The notes under the pieces: generated by a model
What the model was told of the DNA's origin: nothing
Database searches by the model: none
What the model saw: only the letters and a program-made list of their open reading frames with translations
Shown: piece by piece, positions 25,653 to 34,311 of the stretch
Layout of the letters: every line of letters starts with the position of its first letter
How positions within the stretch are numbered: position 1 is the stretch's first letter
Origin: Bacteroidaceae bacterium
Lineage (GTDB): Bacteria; Bacteroidota; Bacteroidia; Bacteroidales; Bacteroidaceae
Length of the DNA stretch: 40,745 nucleotides
Direction: 5' to 3'
Assembly (NCBI GenBank): GCA_017536765.1
Contig: JAFXGV010000064.1
Coordinates: 1 to 40,745 of the forward strand
Position numbers and translations under genes: made by a program

Positions 25653-26600
25653 ATGAATAGAATACACTTTTTAATGTTGCTTGCGCTTATAACCCTCACA
25701 GGGTGTTTCACAAGCAAGAACAGAACAAAGGCCCCGGCGGCGAAAAACCTGTCGCAGGCACGCGACGACTACGAAAGATATGTGCTCACATACTACCCCA
25801 TTGCCGTGGAGCAGATGGAGAGGCACAATATACCTGCCAGCATAACGCTTGCACAGGGCCTGCTAGAATCGGGGGCAGGCAAAAGCAAGTTGTCGCGCAC
25901 ATCCAACAACCACTTTGGCATAAAGGCCGACAAAAGTTGGAAAGGAAAGCGCACATCGTCGATGGACAACGGCCGCCTGTGCTATTTCAGAAAATACGAG
26001 AGCGTAAGGGATTCCTACGAGGACCACTCCAAGTTCCTTGTAAACCGCCAAAGATATGCCTTCTTGTTCAAACTCGACCGCGACGACTACGAGGGGTGGG
26101 CAAAGGGGCTGAAAAAGGCCGGATATGCCGAGGACAAGGCCTACCCGAGCAAGCTGATAAGCCTCATAGAACGATATGAGTTGCATCGTTACGACCACTT
26201 CACAATGAAGGATGTAAAAAAGAGCAGCCCTGTGGCTTTTGAAACATACGAAAAACAGAGCGCAAGAACCATATACAAGGGCAACGACCTGCTCTATGTA
26301 ATAGGCAACACGGGCGACACCTTCAAATCGTTGAGTAAGGAAGTAGGGGTATCGCGCCGCAAACTGATAAAATATAACGACTTATATGCCGACTACAACA
26401 TAAAGGCCGGGGATATAATATACATAGAAAAGAAAAGAAGCAAGAGCGGCAAAGAGTACCCCGCGCACGTGGTTCAGCAGGGCGAAAGCCTGCACTCTAT
26501 TTCACAAAAGTATGGCATAAAAATGGAAAAACTCTACGAAAGAAACAGGCAAATAGCCGAAAGAGGAATAAAAGTGGGCGATGTCATAAAATTAAGATAA
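25653..26600 (+). CDS. LysM-containing glucosaminidase lipoprotein
   Basis: A 315-residue lipoprotein peptidoglycan hydrolase. The lipobox LTGC places the lipidated cysteine at residue 18. A GH73 (FlgJ/mannosyl-glycoprotein endo-beta-N-acetylglucosaminidase type) domain follows, about residues 45-185, with ITLAQGLLESGAGKS giving the catalytic Glu72 and NNHFGIKADKSW. Two LysM peptidoglycan-binding modules lie at about 213-259 and 271-315. It likely cuts glycan strands during cell growth or division from the periplasm. It is the only gene on its strand here before the ompA pair, from which it is separated by 134 bp with a strong promoter. Confidence 0.92.
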   Translation: MNRIHFLMLLALITLTGCFTSKNRTKAPAAKNLSQARDDYERYVLTYYPIAVEQMERHNIPASITLAQGLLESGAGKSKLSRTSNNHFGIKADKSWKGKRTSSMDNGRLCYFRKYESVRDSYEDHSKFLVNRQRYAFLFKLDRDDYEGWAKGLKKAGYAEDKAYPSKLISLIERYELHRYDHFTMKDVKKSSPVAFETYEKQSARTIYKGNDLLYVIGNTGDTFKSLSKEVGVSRRKLIKYNDLYADYNIKAGDIIYIEKKRSKSGKEYPAHVVQQGESLHSISQKYGIKMEKLYERNRQIAERGIKVGDVIKLR

Positions 26601-26655
26601 AAAGCAGACCTTTTGAGCAAAAGTCTTAAAAAGAATTGAAATTAATTAATTTATA

Positions 26656-26687
26656 TTTCGGCAAATATAAAAAATATTATATCTTTG
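26656..26687 (+). promoter_or_regulatory. Promoter of the OmpA-like gene pair
   Basis: TATCTTTG at 26680-26687 is a perfect -7 box, with TTTCG ending at 26660, exactly 19 nt upstream, as a slightly degenerate -33. The predicted leader is about 41 nt. The surroundings are very AT-rich, consistent with a strong promoter for an abundant outer-membrane protein. Confidence 0.65.
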
Positions 26688-26734
26688 CCACGATATAGGA
26701 ATATACAACAAAATACATAATTTTTTTTAGCAAA

Positions 26735-27973
26735 ATGAACAATTTTAGTTTTTTCAAGACGCTGCTTGCAGCCACAGCATTTATACTTGTTTCAAGTGGT
26801 GCCAAGGCGCAGGTTATTAAAACGGATTCAATCCGCGAATCGCGTCTCGGCGACCTTGCTGCCGTATTAGGAAAATCAGACGAACTTATTGTGGCAGACG
26901 ACGCTGCTCTCAACGAAAAAAGTTGGTTTGTATCATTCGGTCTTGGTGTAAATGCCATTAACGCAGAAGGAAACAACAAGGTAAACAATCTGTTCGACCG
27001 CAGAAGAGCCAGAATGCAGGTTACTGTAGGCCATTGGTTCAACAAATACTTTGGTCTTAGAGGAGAGTTGGGCGTTGGTAAAGTGGCCGGTTACTATCTG
27101 GCAGGCGCCATCTACGGCAAGAGCTTGAATTTGCCGCCCTCGGCCTATCCCGCAGGAGCCAGCCAATATATGATAGTAAAAGATGGCCTTACCTGGTTCC
27201 GCAGAAGATTCACATATATGGATTTCAAATTGGCAGCAACAACCGATGCTGTAAAATGGTTCAACAAGGACAGCAAATGGGGCGTACAGTTCTATGCAGG
27301 TCCCTCAATCATTTATTCGCTCAAAAGACAGGGTTTCCACCACAACGTTACATTCGGTTTGATAACCGGTACACAAATAGACTACAAGATTAGCAAAAGA
27401 TGGTCTATTATGGGTGACTTGCAGGCCGATTTCTTGAACGAATCGTTCGATGGCGTTATAGGCGGCGAGAAAGGTGGCTCATACAAAAAGCTTGACTTCC
27501 TTGCTGTTGCCACCGTTGGTTTGAGCTACCACTTTGGCGGCGATCCCAACAAAGAGAATTTGGAAAACTCCGTTCTCTACGAGGACACATACATCGCCCA
27601 GCCCAAACGTTTGAAAGAGGTTAAGGCACCCGCAAAAGAGGTTATCGCGCCTTTCGTTGTACGATTCTTCATCGACAAATCATATATCGAGAAGAGCCAG
27701 AAGCCTCTTATCAAGAAATTTGCCGAGTACCTTAAGAACAACAAAGATGCAAAGGTTATGCTTACCGGTTATGCCGATAAGGAGACCGCATACCCCGAGT
27801 ACAATATGCGTTTGAGCCAAAAGCGTGTAGATTCTGTAAAGAAATACCTCATTGAGGAGTGTGGCATTGCCGAGAATCGCATAGAGACAAATGCCAAGGG
27901 TGATACCGAGCGCGTATATGACGAGGATTTCCGTTGGAACCGTGTTGTAGTGATGACTATTGTTGAGAAATAA
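26735..27973 (+). CDS. OmpA-family outer membrane protein (copy 1)
   Basis: A 412-residue OmpA-like protein. The signal peptide is cleaved near SSGAKA/Q25-26. Residues of about 55-270 look like an 8-strand beta-barrel with alternating aromatic strands (FVSFGLGVNAINAEGNN, YMDFKLAATTDAVKWFN, VATVGLSYHFGG), followed by a linker and a C-terminal peptidoglycan-binding domain (about 300-410). The diaminopimelate-binding pair is intact: Asp348 in GYADKET and Arg364 in RLSQKRVDSV. It tethers the outer membrane to the cell wall and may form a pore. The neighbouring gene 24 bp downstream is a paralogue, like the Pgm6/Pgm7 pair in Porphyromonas. Confidence 0.93.
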   Translation: MNNFSFFKTLLAATAFILVSSGAKAQVIKTDSIRESRLGDLAAVLGKSDELIVADDAALNEKSWFVSFGLGVNAINAEGNNKVNNLFDRRRARMQVTVGHWFNKYFGLRGELGVGKVAGYYLAGAIYGKSLNLPPSAYPAGASQYMIVKDGLTWFRRRFTYMDFKLAATTDAVKWFNKDSKWGVQFYAGPSIIYSLKRQGFHHNVTFGLITGTQIDYKISKRWSIMGDLQADFLNESFDGVIGGEKGGSYKKLDFLAVATVGLSYHFGGDPNKENLENSVLYEDTYIAQPKRLKEVKAPAKEVIAPFVVRFFIDKSYIEKSQKPLIKKFAEYLKNNKDAKVMLTGYADKETAYPEYNMRLSQKRVDSVKKYLIEECGIAENRIETNAKGDTERVYDEDFRWNRVVVMTIVEK

Positions 27974-27997
27974 TAAGAATTATAAAATAGGAATAAA

Positions 27998-29167
27998 ATG
28001 AAAAAGTTTGTAATATTATCTCTTTTATTGGCTGTTAGTTTCTCGACATACGCACAACAGAAACGCGTTGAGAAAACAACAAAGACCGAAAGTGTGAATG
28101 TAGATTACAAGACACGATACAAAGCATCGTTCTTCGACAATTGGTATGTTCAAGGTTCTTTTGGCGGAGCTATGCTGTTTGGTGAAGACGATTCGGCACT
28201 CTCATTCGGCGACAGAGTAAGGCCCGGCTTTTCTTTTGCCGCAGGCAAGCAGTTCACACCCATTTTTGGTGTACGTATAGGTGTTGAGGGCAACAGGCTG
28301 CGTGGCTGGAACGACAACAACGGCGGTAATTACCCCAACCACGACACAGACCCCCGCAAAGAGTATTTGGACAAATTGGGTGTGAACACCGCAAACGGTT
28401 ATGACCAGGATATCAAATACTACTCATTGAATGCCGACTTTATGGTAGATATCACTAACATATTTGCCAATGACAAGCAAGAGTTCAAAAGATGGAATGC
28501 AGAGATATACGCAGGTATATCGGCGATATCCACCATTGAGAGAAAAGGTATTGAAGACCGCACACTGTTTGCCGGCCGCGTAGGTGCATCTGCCACATAC
28601 AACATAAACAAACGTCTTGGCATCAATCTCGACCTGGGTACCACAGCAACCAGCGCTACTTTTGACGGACACGATAATGAAGGTAGCGAGGTCGATTACA
28701 TCTGCACAGCAAAGCTTGGTTTGAAATGGAAAATAGGCAAGCAGGGTTTCAAGACCGTGCACGTAATCTCGGCAAGACAATACGCAGAACTCAACAACTA
28801 TCTTGCAGCCGTAAAGACAGAGCAGATGGAGAAGGGCTCTCCTCAAGAGCAGGTGGTGGTTATCCCCGCCGACAAGGACAAGGTGTTGGTTCCTTATGTA
28901 GTATTCCACGACGGCAAAGAGACATTCAACCAGGAGCTTCAGATGGTTAACATCTCCAATATGGCAAAGATGCTGAACGAGAACCCCGATTCTCGCATAG
29001 ACATTGTTGGTAACACATATTCAACAAGCACTAAAATGGCATTGAACCGTGCTAACAAGGTTAAGGAAATCCTTATCGACCGTTACTCAATCAGCGCCGA
29101 CCGCCTCACTGTAAAAACAGAGGATATGGGTGATGACAGCCAGACCGTTCACTTTATAAACAAGTAA
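27998..29167 (+). CDS. OmpA-family outer membrane protein (copy 2)
   Basis: A 389-residue paralogue of the preceding gene. The signal peptide ends near STYA/Q (residue 19-20); a barrel-like region follows (FDNWYVQGSFGGAMLFGEDD, INKRLGINLDLGTTATSATF, YICTAKLGLKWKIGKQGF). The C-terminal domain (about 300-389) is an OmpA-type fold but has lost its key residues: the segment DIVGNTYSTSTKMALNRANK has no Asp where copy 1 has GYADKET, Asn where copy 1 has the binding Arg, and it lacks the final NRVV strand. It therefore probably does not bind peptidoglycan itself and may work as a partner of copy 1. The pair ends at a perfect terminator. Confidence 0.9.
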   Translation: MKKFVILSLLLAVSFSTYAQQKRVEKTTKTESVNVDYKTRYKASFFDNWYVQGSFGGAMLFGEDDSALSFGDRVRPGFSFAAGKQFTPIFGVRIGVEGNRLRGWNDNNGGNYPNHDTDPRKEYLDKLGVNTANGYDQDIKYYSLNADFMVDITNIFANDKQEFKRWNAEIYAGISAISTIERKGIEDRTLFAGRVGASATYNINKRLGINLDLGTTATSATFDGHDNEGSEVDYICTAKLGLKWKIGKQGFKTVHVISARQYAELNNYLAAVKTEQMEKGSPQEQVVVIPADKDKVLVPYVVFHDGKETFNQELQMVNISNMAKMLNENPDSRIDIVGNTYSTSTKMALNRANKVKEILIDRYSISADRLTVKTEDMGDDSQTVHFINK

Positions 29168-29190
29168 CAAGAAGTTTACTTTTATATAAC

Positions 29191-29229
29191 ACAAAACAGG
29201 GGCAAGTTTGTGGCTTGCCCCTGTTTTGT
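29191..29229. terminator. Bidirectional terminator after the OmpA pair
   Basis: A perfect 16-bp inverted repeat (ACAAAACAGGGGCAAG at 29191-29206, complement at 29214-29229) with a 7-nt loop. GC core, A-run on one side and T-run on the other; it lies between the convergent stops at 29167 and 29244. Confidence 0.9.
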
Positions 29230-29243
29230 TATAAAATAATTTG

Positions 29244-29588
29244 CTATTTCTTCAGCCCCTGTTTCTCAACCTCTTGTGGTATTCTGAAGGCGGTATACAA
29301 CTGCAATAGAGTTCCTATAAACATAACGGCAATCCACTCGTTACGTGTGTGCGTGAACATAAGTACACCCGCACCAACGAGCACGCAGCCCGAAATCATC
29401 TGCTGGACAACCAGGCGCTTGAGCACTGCGTTACCACCACGCACACGAAGAAAAAACTGAGTAATGGTGAGCAACAATGCCGCAACAAGAAACACCCAGG
29501 CAGACTCGCAAGGATAAGACATACGCCCCACCGCTCCACAAAGCAGTGCCACCCAGGATAACATATTTATAATAGATACCATTTTCAT
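29244..29588 (-). CDS. Small four-helix membrane protein, unknown
   Basis: A 114-residue hydrophobic protein with about four membrane segments: INMLSWVALLCGAVGRM, AWVFLVAALLLTITQFFL, QMISGCVLVGAGVLMFT and WIAVMFIGTLLQLYTAFRIP. The N-terminus is inside or out by no clear signal. I do not recognise a named family. It is 20 bp after the DivIC-like gene and is probably co-transcribed, which hints only weakly at the envelope or division. It ends at the shared terminator. Confidence 0.7.
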   Translation of the reverse strand: MKMVSIINMLSWVALLCGAVGRMSYPCESAWVFLVAALLLTITQFFLRVRGGNAVLKRLVVQQMISGCVLVGAGVLMFTHTRNEWIAVMFIGTLLQLYTAFRIPQEVEKQGLKK

Positions 29589-29608
29589 AAGCCGAAATTC
29601 TTATTACA

Positions 29609-29908
29609 TCAATCCTCAACTATAAAAACCTCTTCCCCCTCCTTGTGCATACCATACTTCTCGCGAGCCACTTTCTCCATAATTTCAATATCCTTGTGCA
29701 GCTCGGCCGATTTGTGAGAAAGCTCCTCGAGCTCCTCCTTGAGTACCTCAATTTCGGACTTGAGCACGGCAATTTCGCGCTGATTCTGAATATGCCTTAT
29801 TAAATTATTCTCGTCAAAAAATATGATAATAAGAAGAAATGCTATGGTAACAAACCAATACTTATTGTTCTTAACCCAACTAAAGAATGCTGCTATACTA
29901 TCGTTCAT
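29609..29908 (-). CDS. FtsB/DivIC-family septum formation protein
   Basis: A 99-residue bitopic membrane protein. A short cytoplasmic N-terminus is followed by one membrane helix (about residues 18-32, KYWFVTIAFLLIIIFF) and a coiled coil (about 38-75, rich in Leu and Glu: VLKSEIEVLKEELEELSHKS). The end has EKVAREKYGMHKEGEEVFIV, the terminal motif of the DivIC/FtsB family. Members sit in the division site with FtsL and FtsQ/DivIB and help start septal wall synthesis. It is the first gene of a two-gene minus-strand unit. Confidence 0.88.
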   Translation of the reverse strand: MNDSIAAFFSWVKNNKYWFVTIAFLLIIIFFDENNLIRHIQNQREIAVLKSEIEVLKEELEELSHKSAELHKDIEIMEKVAREKYGMHKEGEEVFIVED

Positions 29909-29942
29909 ATACCTAATATTTATTATTTACTGCAAACGCAGC

Positions 29943-29973
29943 CTATCTATGCAATCGCAGATTGCATAGATAG
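29943..29973. repeat. Perfect 14-bp hairpin upstream of the repeat B
   Basis: CTATCTATGCAATC (29943-29956) and GATTGCATAGATAG (29960-29973) form a perfect 14-bp inverted repeat around GCA. Its right arm is the left end of the repeat copy at 29962-30035, and its left arm follows GCAGC like that repeat's right end, so it looks like two repeat ends meeting. Confidence 0.8.
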
Positions 29974-30035
29974 TGCCAGCGAGCTAACAGTAAAGTTTAC
30001 TTTAAATGTTTACCGCGAGTGCAGCCTATTTTCGC
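29962..30035 (+). repeat. Dispersed palindromic repeat, copy B
   Basis: A 74-bp element in order TTGCATAGATAG, AGCGAGC, AGTAAAGTTTACTTT, TTTACCGCGAGTGCAG and CCTATTTTCGC. It aligns end to end with copy A at 9120-9197 (opposite orientation). A further partial left end, TTGCAAAGATAG, lies just downstream at about 30045-30056. It is in the divergent gap between the DivIC-like gene and dnaX. Confidence 0.75.
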
Positions 30036-30109
30036 AAACTCCGGATTGCAAAGATAGATTATTTTTATCATTGACGGGTGAATCTTTCCTATTTTTGCTC
30101 TTTTTTTAT

Positions 30110-30140
30110 TTTGTATAACTCGCAGTTTACCTTATTTTTG
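30110..30140 (+). promoter_or_regulatory. dnaX promoter
   Basis: TTTG at 30110-30113 and TATTTTTG at 30133-30140 are separated by 19 nt, an exact match to the Bacteroidota TTTG / TAnnTTTG promoter. The likely transcription start is about 30 nt before the dnaX ATG. Confidence 0.7.
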
Positions 30141-30177
30141 CAGTAACGATTAATGGCTGAGTTATCAAATAGAAGAA

Positions 30178-32007
30178 ATGATGGAGAATTACATAGTATC
30201 TGCACGAAAATACCGCCCCGACACGTTTGAGACCGTTGTAGCGCAGAAGGCACTTACCACAACACTGAAGAATGCCATACAAACCGGCAAGCTCGCACAC
30301 GCTTACCTGTTCTGCGGCCCCCGAGGAGTGGGTAAAACAACTTGTGCGCGAATCTTTGCAAAAACGATAAACTGCCTGAACCCCATAGCAGGCGGCGAGC
30401 CTTGCAACGAGTGCGAATCGTGCCGTTCTTTTAACGAACAGCGCTCGTTCTCCATCTATGAGCTCGATGCCGCCAGCAACAACTCGGTGGAAGATATCCG
30501 CTCACTCAACGAGCAAGTGCGCATACCACCGCAGATAGGAAAATACAAGGTATACATCATAGACGAGGTGCATATGCTGTCGCAGGCAGCCTTCAATGCA
30601 TTCCTCAAGACATTGGAGGAGCCGCCCGCACACGCAATATTCATTCTTGCCACCACCGAAAAGCATAAAATCATCCCCACTATACTGTCGCGTTGCCAGA
30701 TTTATGATTTCAGCCGCATAGACACGGCCGACATCATAGCACACCTGCAAAGCATAGCGGAAAAGGAGGGAATAGAGAGCGAGTTCGAGGCCCTGCGCAT
30801 CATAGCCCAGAAATCGGACGGATGTATGCGTGATGCATTATCGCTTTTCGACCAGATGGTCAGCTTCACACAGGGCTGCCTCAGCTATTCAAAAGTGATA
30901 GAGAGCCTTAACGTGCTCGACTATGAGTACTACTTCAAACTTACCGACTACATCCTGGAGGCAAAAACCTCGCAAGCCCTTCTGCTCTTTAACGAGATTT
31001 TGAGCAAAGGCTTCGAGGGCAGCATATTCATTGAGGGAGTGGCAGCGCATATGCGCGACCTGCTTGTAAACGGCGATCCCATAACCGCACCGCTTTTTGA
31101 AGGCAGTGACGAGTTGCGCAAAAGGTATGTGAGCCAAGCAGCTAAGTGCACCCCCAAAATGTTGTTCCGTGCAATAAAGCTATGCAACAACTGCGAGCTC
31201 AACTACCGCACCAGCCGCAACAAGCGACTGCTGGTGGAGCTGACACTCATACAATTGTCGCAGCTCACCACAAACGACGACAGTGAGGATGGGGGGCGTG
31301 GCCCCAAGATGCTAAAACCCATATTCAACAAAACAGATCAACCGCAAACAAAGGCACAGCCCAATAGAGCAGAGGCGCAAAGCGCACCTGCTGCTACCAT
31401 AACACCACAGCAACAACCTGCTGCCCCGGCGGCAGACAAGCCAAAAGAGCAGCCCACGCCGGAGCGCAGAGCCCCCATACAAGGCCGGCCCGACACCCTG
31501 AAAAGGAGCGAGCAGGCAAATGGCGGTTTGGGTGGTATGTTCCGCAGAGCAAGAACAAACATCGAAAACGAGCAACCCGCACAGGCCGATGCAGCAGTTG
31601 CGCAGCAGCCCTCTGCACAAGAAAGTACCACTGAAAACAAGCCTGCGGGAGTAACAGGCGAGGCTTTGGTGCAGGCCTGGACATCGTTTGCTCTTGAACT
31701 CCCAGAGAGCGAGCGCGCACTGACCGAAAGGATGAAAATAATCATCCCTGAAAAGGGCGAAGGCAACAACTACACCATACGTGTAGATAACCAGTTAGTT
31801 GCGCAAATATTTGAGGAACAAGCAGCAAAAATCGCCACGGGAATGAGCCGTTTTCTCGGTGGCGCCATTATGAAAATGAAGATTGAGATAAACAAGGTGG
31901 CCGTACAAAGGCACGTTTATGACCGCACCAAACAGTACGAAATTTTGCGCGAAAAGAACCCTGCAATAGAGAAACTGCGCAAGGGGCTCAACCTGGAGCT
32001 GACATAA
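30178..32007 (+). CDS. dnaX: DNA polymerase III gamma/tau subunit
   Basis: A 609-residue clamp-loader ATPase that loads the sliding clamp and links the replicative polymerases. The Walker A motif GPRGVGKT is at residues 47-54; four zinc cysteines occur at about C66, C76, C79 and C82 (CLNPIAGGEPCNECESC); the DEVH box lies at 129-132, followed by TTEKHKIIPTILSRCQ sensor region. The middle is a low-complexity Gln/Pro/Ala-rich linker (about 385-485), then a tau-like C-terminal domain. A second ATG lies directly after the first. Monocistronic, ended by a 17-bp perfect hairpin. Confidence 0.96.
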   Translation: MMENYIVSARKYRPDTFETVVAQKALTTTLKNAIQTGKLAHAYLFCGPRGVGKTTCARIFAKTINCLNPIAGGEPCNECESCRSFNEQRSFSIYELDAASNNSVEDIRSLNEQVRIPPQIGKYKVYIIDEVHMLSQAAFNAFLKTLEEPPAHAIFILATTEKHKIIPTILSRCQIYDFSRIDTADIIAHLQSIAEKEGIESEFEALRIIAQKSDGCMRDALSLFDQMVSFTQGCLSYSKVIESLNVLDYEYYFKLTDYILEAKTSQALLLFNEILSKGFEGSIFIEGVAAHMRDLLVNGDPITAPLFEGSDELRKRYVSQAAKCTPKMLFRAIKLCNNCELNYRTSRNKRLLVELTLIQLSQLTTNDDSEDGGRGPKMLKPIFNKTDQPQTKAQPNRAEAQSAPAATITPQQQPAAPAADKPKEQPTPERRAPIQGRPDTLKRSEQANGGLGGMFRRARTNIENEQPAQADAAVAQQPSAQESTTENKPAGVTGEALVQAWTSFALELPESERALTERMKIIIPEKGEGNNYTIRVDNQLVAQIFEEQAAKIATGMSRFLGGAIMKMKIEINKVAVQRHVYDRTKQYEILREKNPAIEKLRKGLNLELT

Positions 32008-32030
32008 CATTATTCACACGCAACAATTGT

Positions 32031-32067
32031 ATTAGATAGGCTGCTAAAAATTAGCAGCCTATCTAAT
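32031..32067 (+). terminator. dnaX terminator hairpin
   Basis: ATTAGATAGGCTGCTAA (32031-32047) and its perfect complement (32051-32067) with an AAA loop, 24 bp after the dnaX stop. No long T tract follows, but the 17-bp perfect stem supports a terminator. Confidence 0.75.
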
Positions 32068-32439
32068 ATATATGGAGCAAAAGCCCTAAACTACAATACC
32101 CAAAAAAGCAAGAAAACGGAGCATTATTTGTTAGCCATTTTTGGAACAAGAAATATTTGGGAAATAAAAAAATTTTCAGCATTATATAGAATGAATCTAA
32201 TTAAACAACGTATATGTGGAGGCTGCTACAACATTTAGCAAAATTCTTTTTCAACACCCCTAAAAAAGAACATTTTACGCAGCATAAGAAAAAATGTAAT
32301 AAAAATTTACGGCGATAACATATTGAATATCAATAGACTAAAAATTTTTAGCACTATTACATCTTTAAGAGAAACCCCATTTATAACACCCTGTTTTTCA
32401 GTATGTTATAAATACCAAAAAAACAGCCTCTTTTTTGCG

Positions 32440-32471
32440 TTTGTTTTTTCATTTTTCTTTTATGATATTTG
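32440..32471 (+). promoter_or_regulatory. Possible dnaA promoter
   Basis: TTTG at 32440-32443 and GATATTTG at 32464-32471 (one mismatch to TAnnTTTG) with 20 nt between. This would give a leader of about 137 nt. The AT-rich surroundings make chance matches likely. Confidence 0.35.
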
Positions 32472-32614
32472 CATAAAGAAAGATTACGGAGAGACAGACA
32501 TTTTGTCATCATCGCCAAGCAGGCGAGAAGATTTCTCTCCTTGCAACCATCGAGTTTATACAAAAAACCGGTGGTTGTTTGAATCTTCAAAAAACAGATA
32601 AACTACAATAATCG

Positions 32615-34009
32615 ATGAACTCACAACTGACAGCAAAATGGAACAAGTGTCTCGATATCATTCGCGACATCGTTTCCGAAGCGACATTCGCCACTTGGTT
32701 TGCCGACATTAAGGCAATCAAGTACGAGGACTCTACCCTGACTATTCAGGTGAAGAGTAATTACGTATGTGAGCACCTCGAGGAGAATTATGTAGGTTTG
32801 CTACGCTCAACACTCTTCAGAGTGATGGGCAATGGCACAAAGCTTATGTACAGCATACTCACCGACAAGGACAACAACTTGAGCGTTGAGGTTGGCGCAG
32901 ACAGCTACACAGGTGGTCGTGGAGCACAAAATGGGAACTCGGGCAACAGTGCCCCCAAAGCAGCGCAAGATGCTGTGCAGGAGCTCGACTCTATGCTCAT
33001 AAACCGCTACACATTCGACAACTTTGTAGAGGGAGTGAGCAACCGCCTTTCGCGTTCAGTGGCCGTGAGTGTAGCAAACACACCGGGCAGAGCATTCAAC
33101 CCTTTGTTCATCTATGGCCCTTCGGGTGTGGGTAAAACCCACCTGATCAACGCCATCGGTTGCAAAATAAAGGAGTTGCACCCCGAACTACGCGTATTAT
33201 ATGTTTCGGCACACCTGTTCCAGGTACAATACACCGATTCTATTCTGCAAAAGAAGTTCAACGACTTTATGAGATTCTATCAAAGCATCGACGTTCTCAT
33301 AATAGACGATATTCAGGAATTTGCCGGGCTCGAAAAGACACAGCACGCTTTCTTCCACATATTCAACCACTTGCACCTTAACGGCAAGCAGTTGATTATG
33401 ACATCGGACCGCACACCTGCCCAGTTGCAGGGAATGGAAGAGCGCCTCATCACACGTTTCAAATGGGGTATGACTGCCGAAATAGAAAAGCCCGACCTTG
33501 AACTGCGCAAGAACATCCTCAGAAACAAGATACGCAGAGATGGTCTTAAATTCCCCGAAGAGGTTATAACATACATTGCAGAGCACGTGAATGCAAGCAT
33601 TCGCGACCTCGAAGGTATAATTGTGTCAATAATGGCACACTCCACCATCAACAATGCCGACATAGACATTGCACTTGCACGCAAGATAACAGGTAACGTG
33701 AGCGACTACGAAAAACGCGCGATAACCATCGACGATATCATAAGCAAGGTCGCGAGCTACTATGGCGTTGAGGTAGAGAGCATTAACACCCGTTCGCGCA
33801 AGAGAGAAGTTGTATTGGTGCGCCAGGTTGCAATGTTCCTGTCGAAAAAACATCTCGATATGTCCACATCCAAGATTGGCAAATACATTGGCAACAGAGA
33901 CCACGCCACCGTGGTACACGCCTGCAAAACAATCACCAACCTTGCCGAAACCGACAAACAGTTCCGCAGCGAACTCAACGAGATTGATTTGTCTTTGCAG
34001 AGTGCATAA
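32615..34009 (+). CDS. dnaA: Chromosomal replication initiator DnaA
   Basis: A 464-residue DnaA protein, which binds DnaA boxes and opens the origin. Domain I spans residues 1-85 ([21 protein letters not shown]). A Gly/Asn/Ala-rich linker (about 95-120) stands for domain II. The AAA+ domain has Walker [10 protein letters not shown] at 168-176 and Walker [13 protein letters not shown]. The C-terminal DNA-binding domain carries the signature [15 protein letters not shown]. Length and organisation match the family. It is followed by a classic terminator and a 390-bp gap before nrdJ. Confidence 0.98.
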   Translation: MNSQLTAKWNKCLDIIRDIVSEATFATWFADIKAIKYEDSTLTIQVKSNYVCEHLEENYVGLLRSTLFRVMGNGTKLMYSILTDKDNNLSVEVGADSYTGGRGAQNGNSGNSAPKAAQDAVQELDSMLINRYTFDNFVEGVSNRLSRSVAVSVANTPGRAFNPLFIYGPSGVGKTHLINAIGCKIKELHPELRVLYVSAHLFQVQYTDSILQKKFNDFMRFYQSIDVLIIDDIQEFAGLEKTQHAFFHIFNHLHLNGKQLIMTSDRTPAQLQGMEERLITRFKWGMTAEIEKPDLELRKNILRNKIRRDGLKFPEEVITYIAEHVNASIRDLEGIIVSIMAHSTINNADIDIALARKITGNVSDYEKRAITIDDIISKVASYYGVEVESINTRSRKREVVLVRQVAMFLSKKHLDMSTSKIGKYIGNRDHATVVHACKTITNLAETDKQFRSELNEIDLSLQSA

Positions 34010-34034
34010 CGGAAATTTTTATCTAACTATATTT

Positions 34035-34064
34035 AATCCGCAGTTTACGCTGCGGATTTTTTTT
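34035..34064 (+). terminator. dnaA terminator
   Basis: AATCCGCAG / CTGCGGATT (9-bp stem, loop TTTACG) followed by an eight-T tract, just after the dnaA stop. A textbook intrinsic terminator. Confidence 0.9.
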
Positions 34065-34311
34065 GCCACAAAACACAGCAATACAATTCCACTTAAAGAA
34101 AATCTTAACACCGGCAAGGCTGTCAAAAACAAAAACCCGTTGAGAGCACACAAATACTCTAAAAGCAACGCCGGCGCGGCGCAAAAGCGCAGACAAGATT
34201 TCTTTTTGGAAAACTTTTCTCCTTATTAGAAAAATGTTTACATTGATTTTCAAGACATTAGCCAATCTTTCGGAAAACTTTACAACCTGTTGAAAACTAA
34301 AAATAAAAATA

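Larger units (their letters stand above)
32008..32614. other. AT-rich 607-bp gap between dnaX and dnaA
   Basis: No credible gene. It begins with the dnaX terminator (32031-32067). The rest is very AT-rich with long A and T runs. It contains a TTTTCAACA 9-mer at 32248-32256 that resembles a DnaA box (2 mismatches to TTATCCACA), a perfect 14-bp palindrome CTAAAAATTTTTAG at 32338-32351, an inverted repeat ATTTATAACA (32379-32388) / TGTTATAAAT (32404-32413), a possible dnaA promoter (32440-32471) and hairpins near 32512-32588. Overall it looks like the regulatory region of dnaA, and possibly part of an origin. Confidence 0.6.

Noticed and set aside
32323..32601. 92-aa open frame upstream of dnaA
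   Set aside because: Starts at TTG in very AT-rich DNA, low-complexity Phe/Lys/Ser composition, overlaps the likely dnaA promoter and leader; probably chance.
34023..34265. 80-aa open frame between dnaA and nrdJ
   Set aside because: Overlaps the dnaA terminator on the other strand, has no family resemblance and sits over the DnaA-box-like sites.
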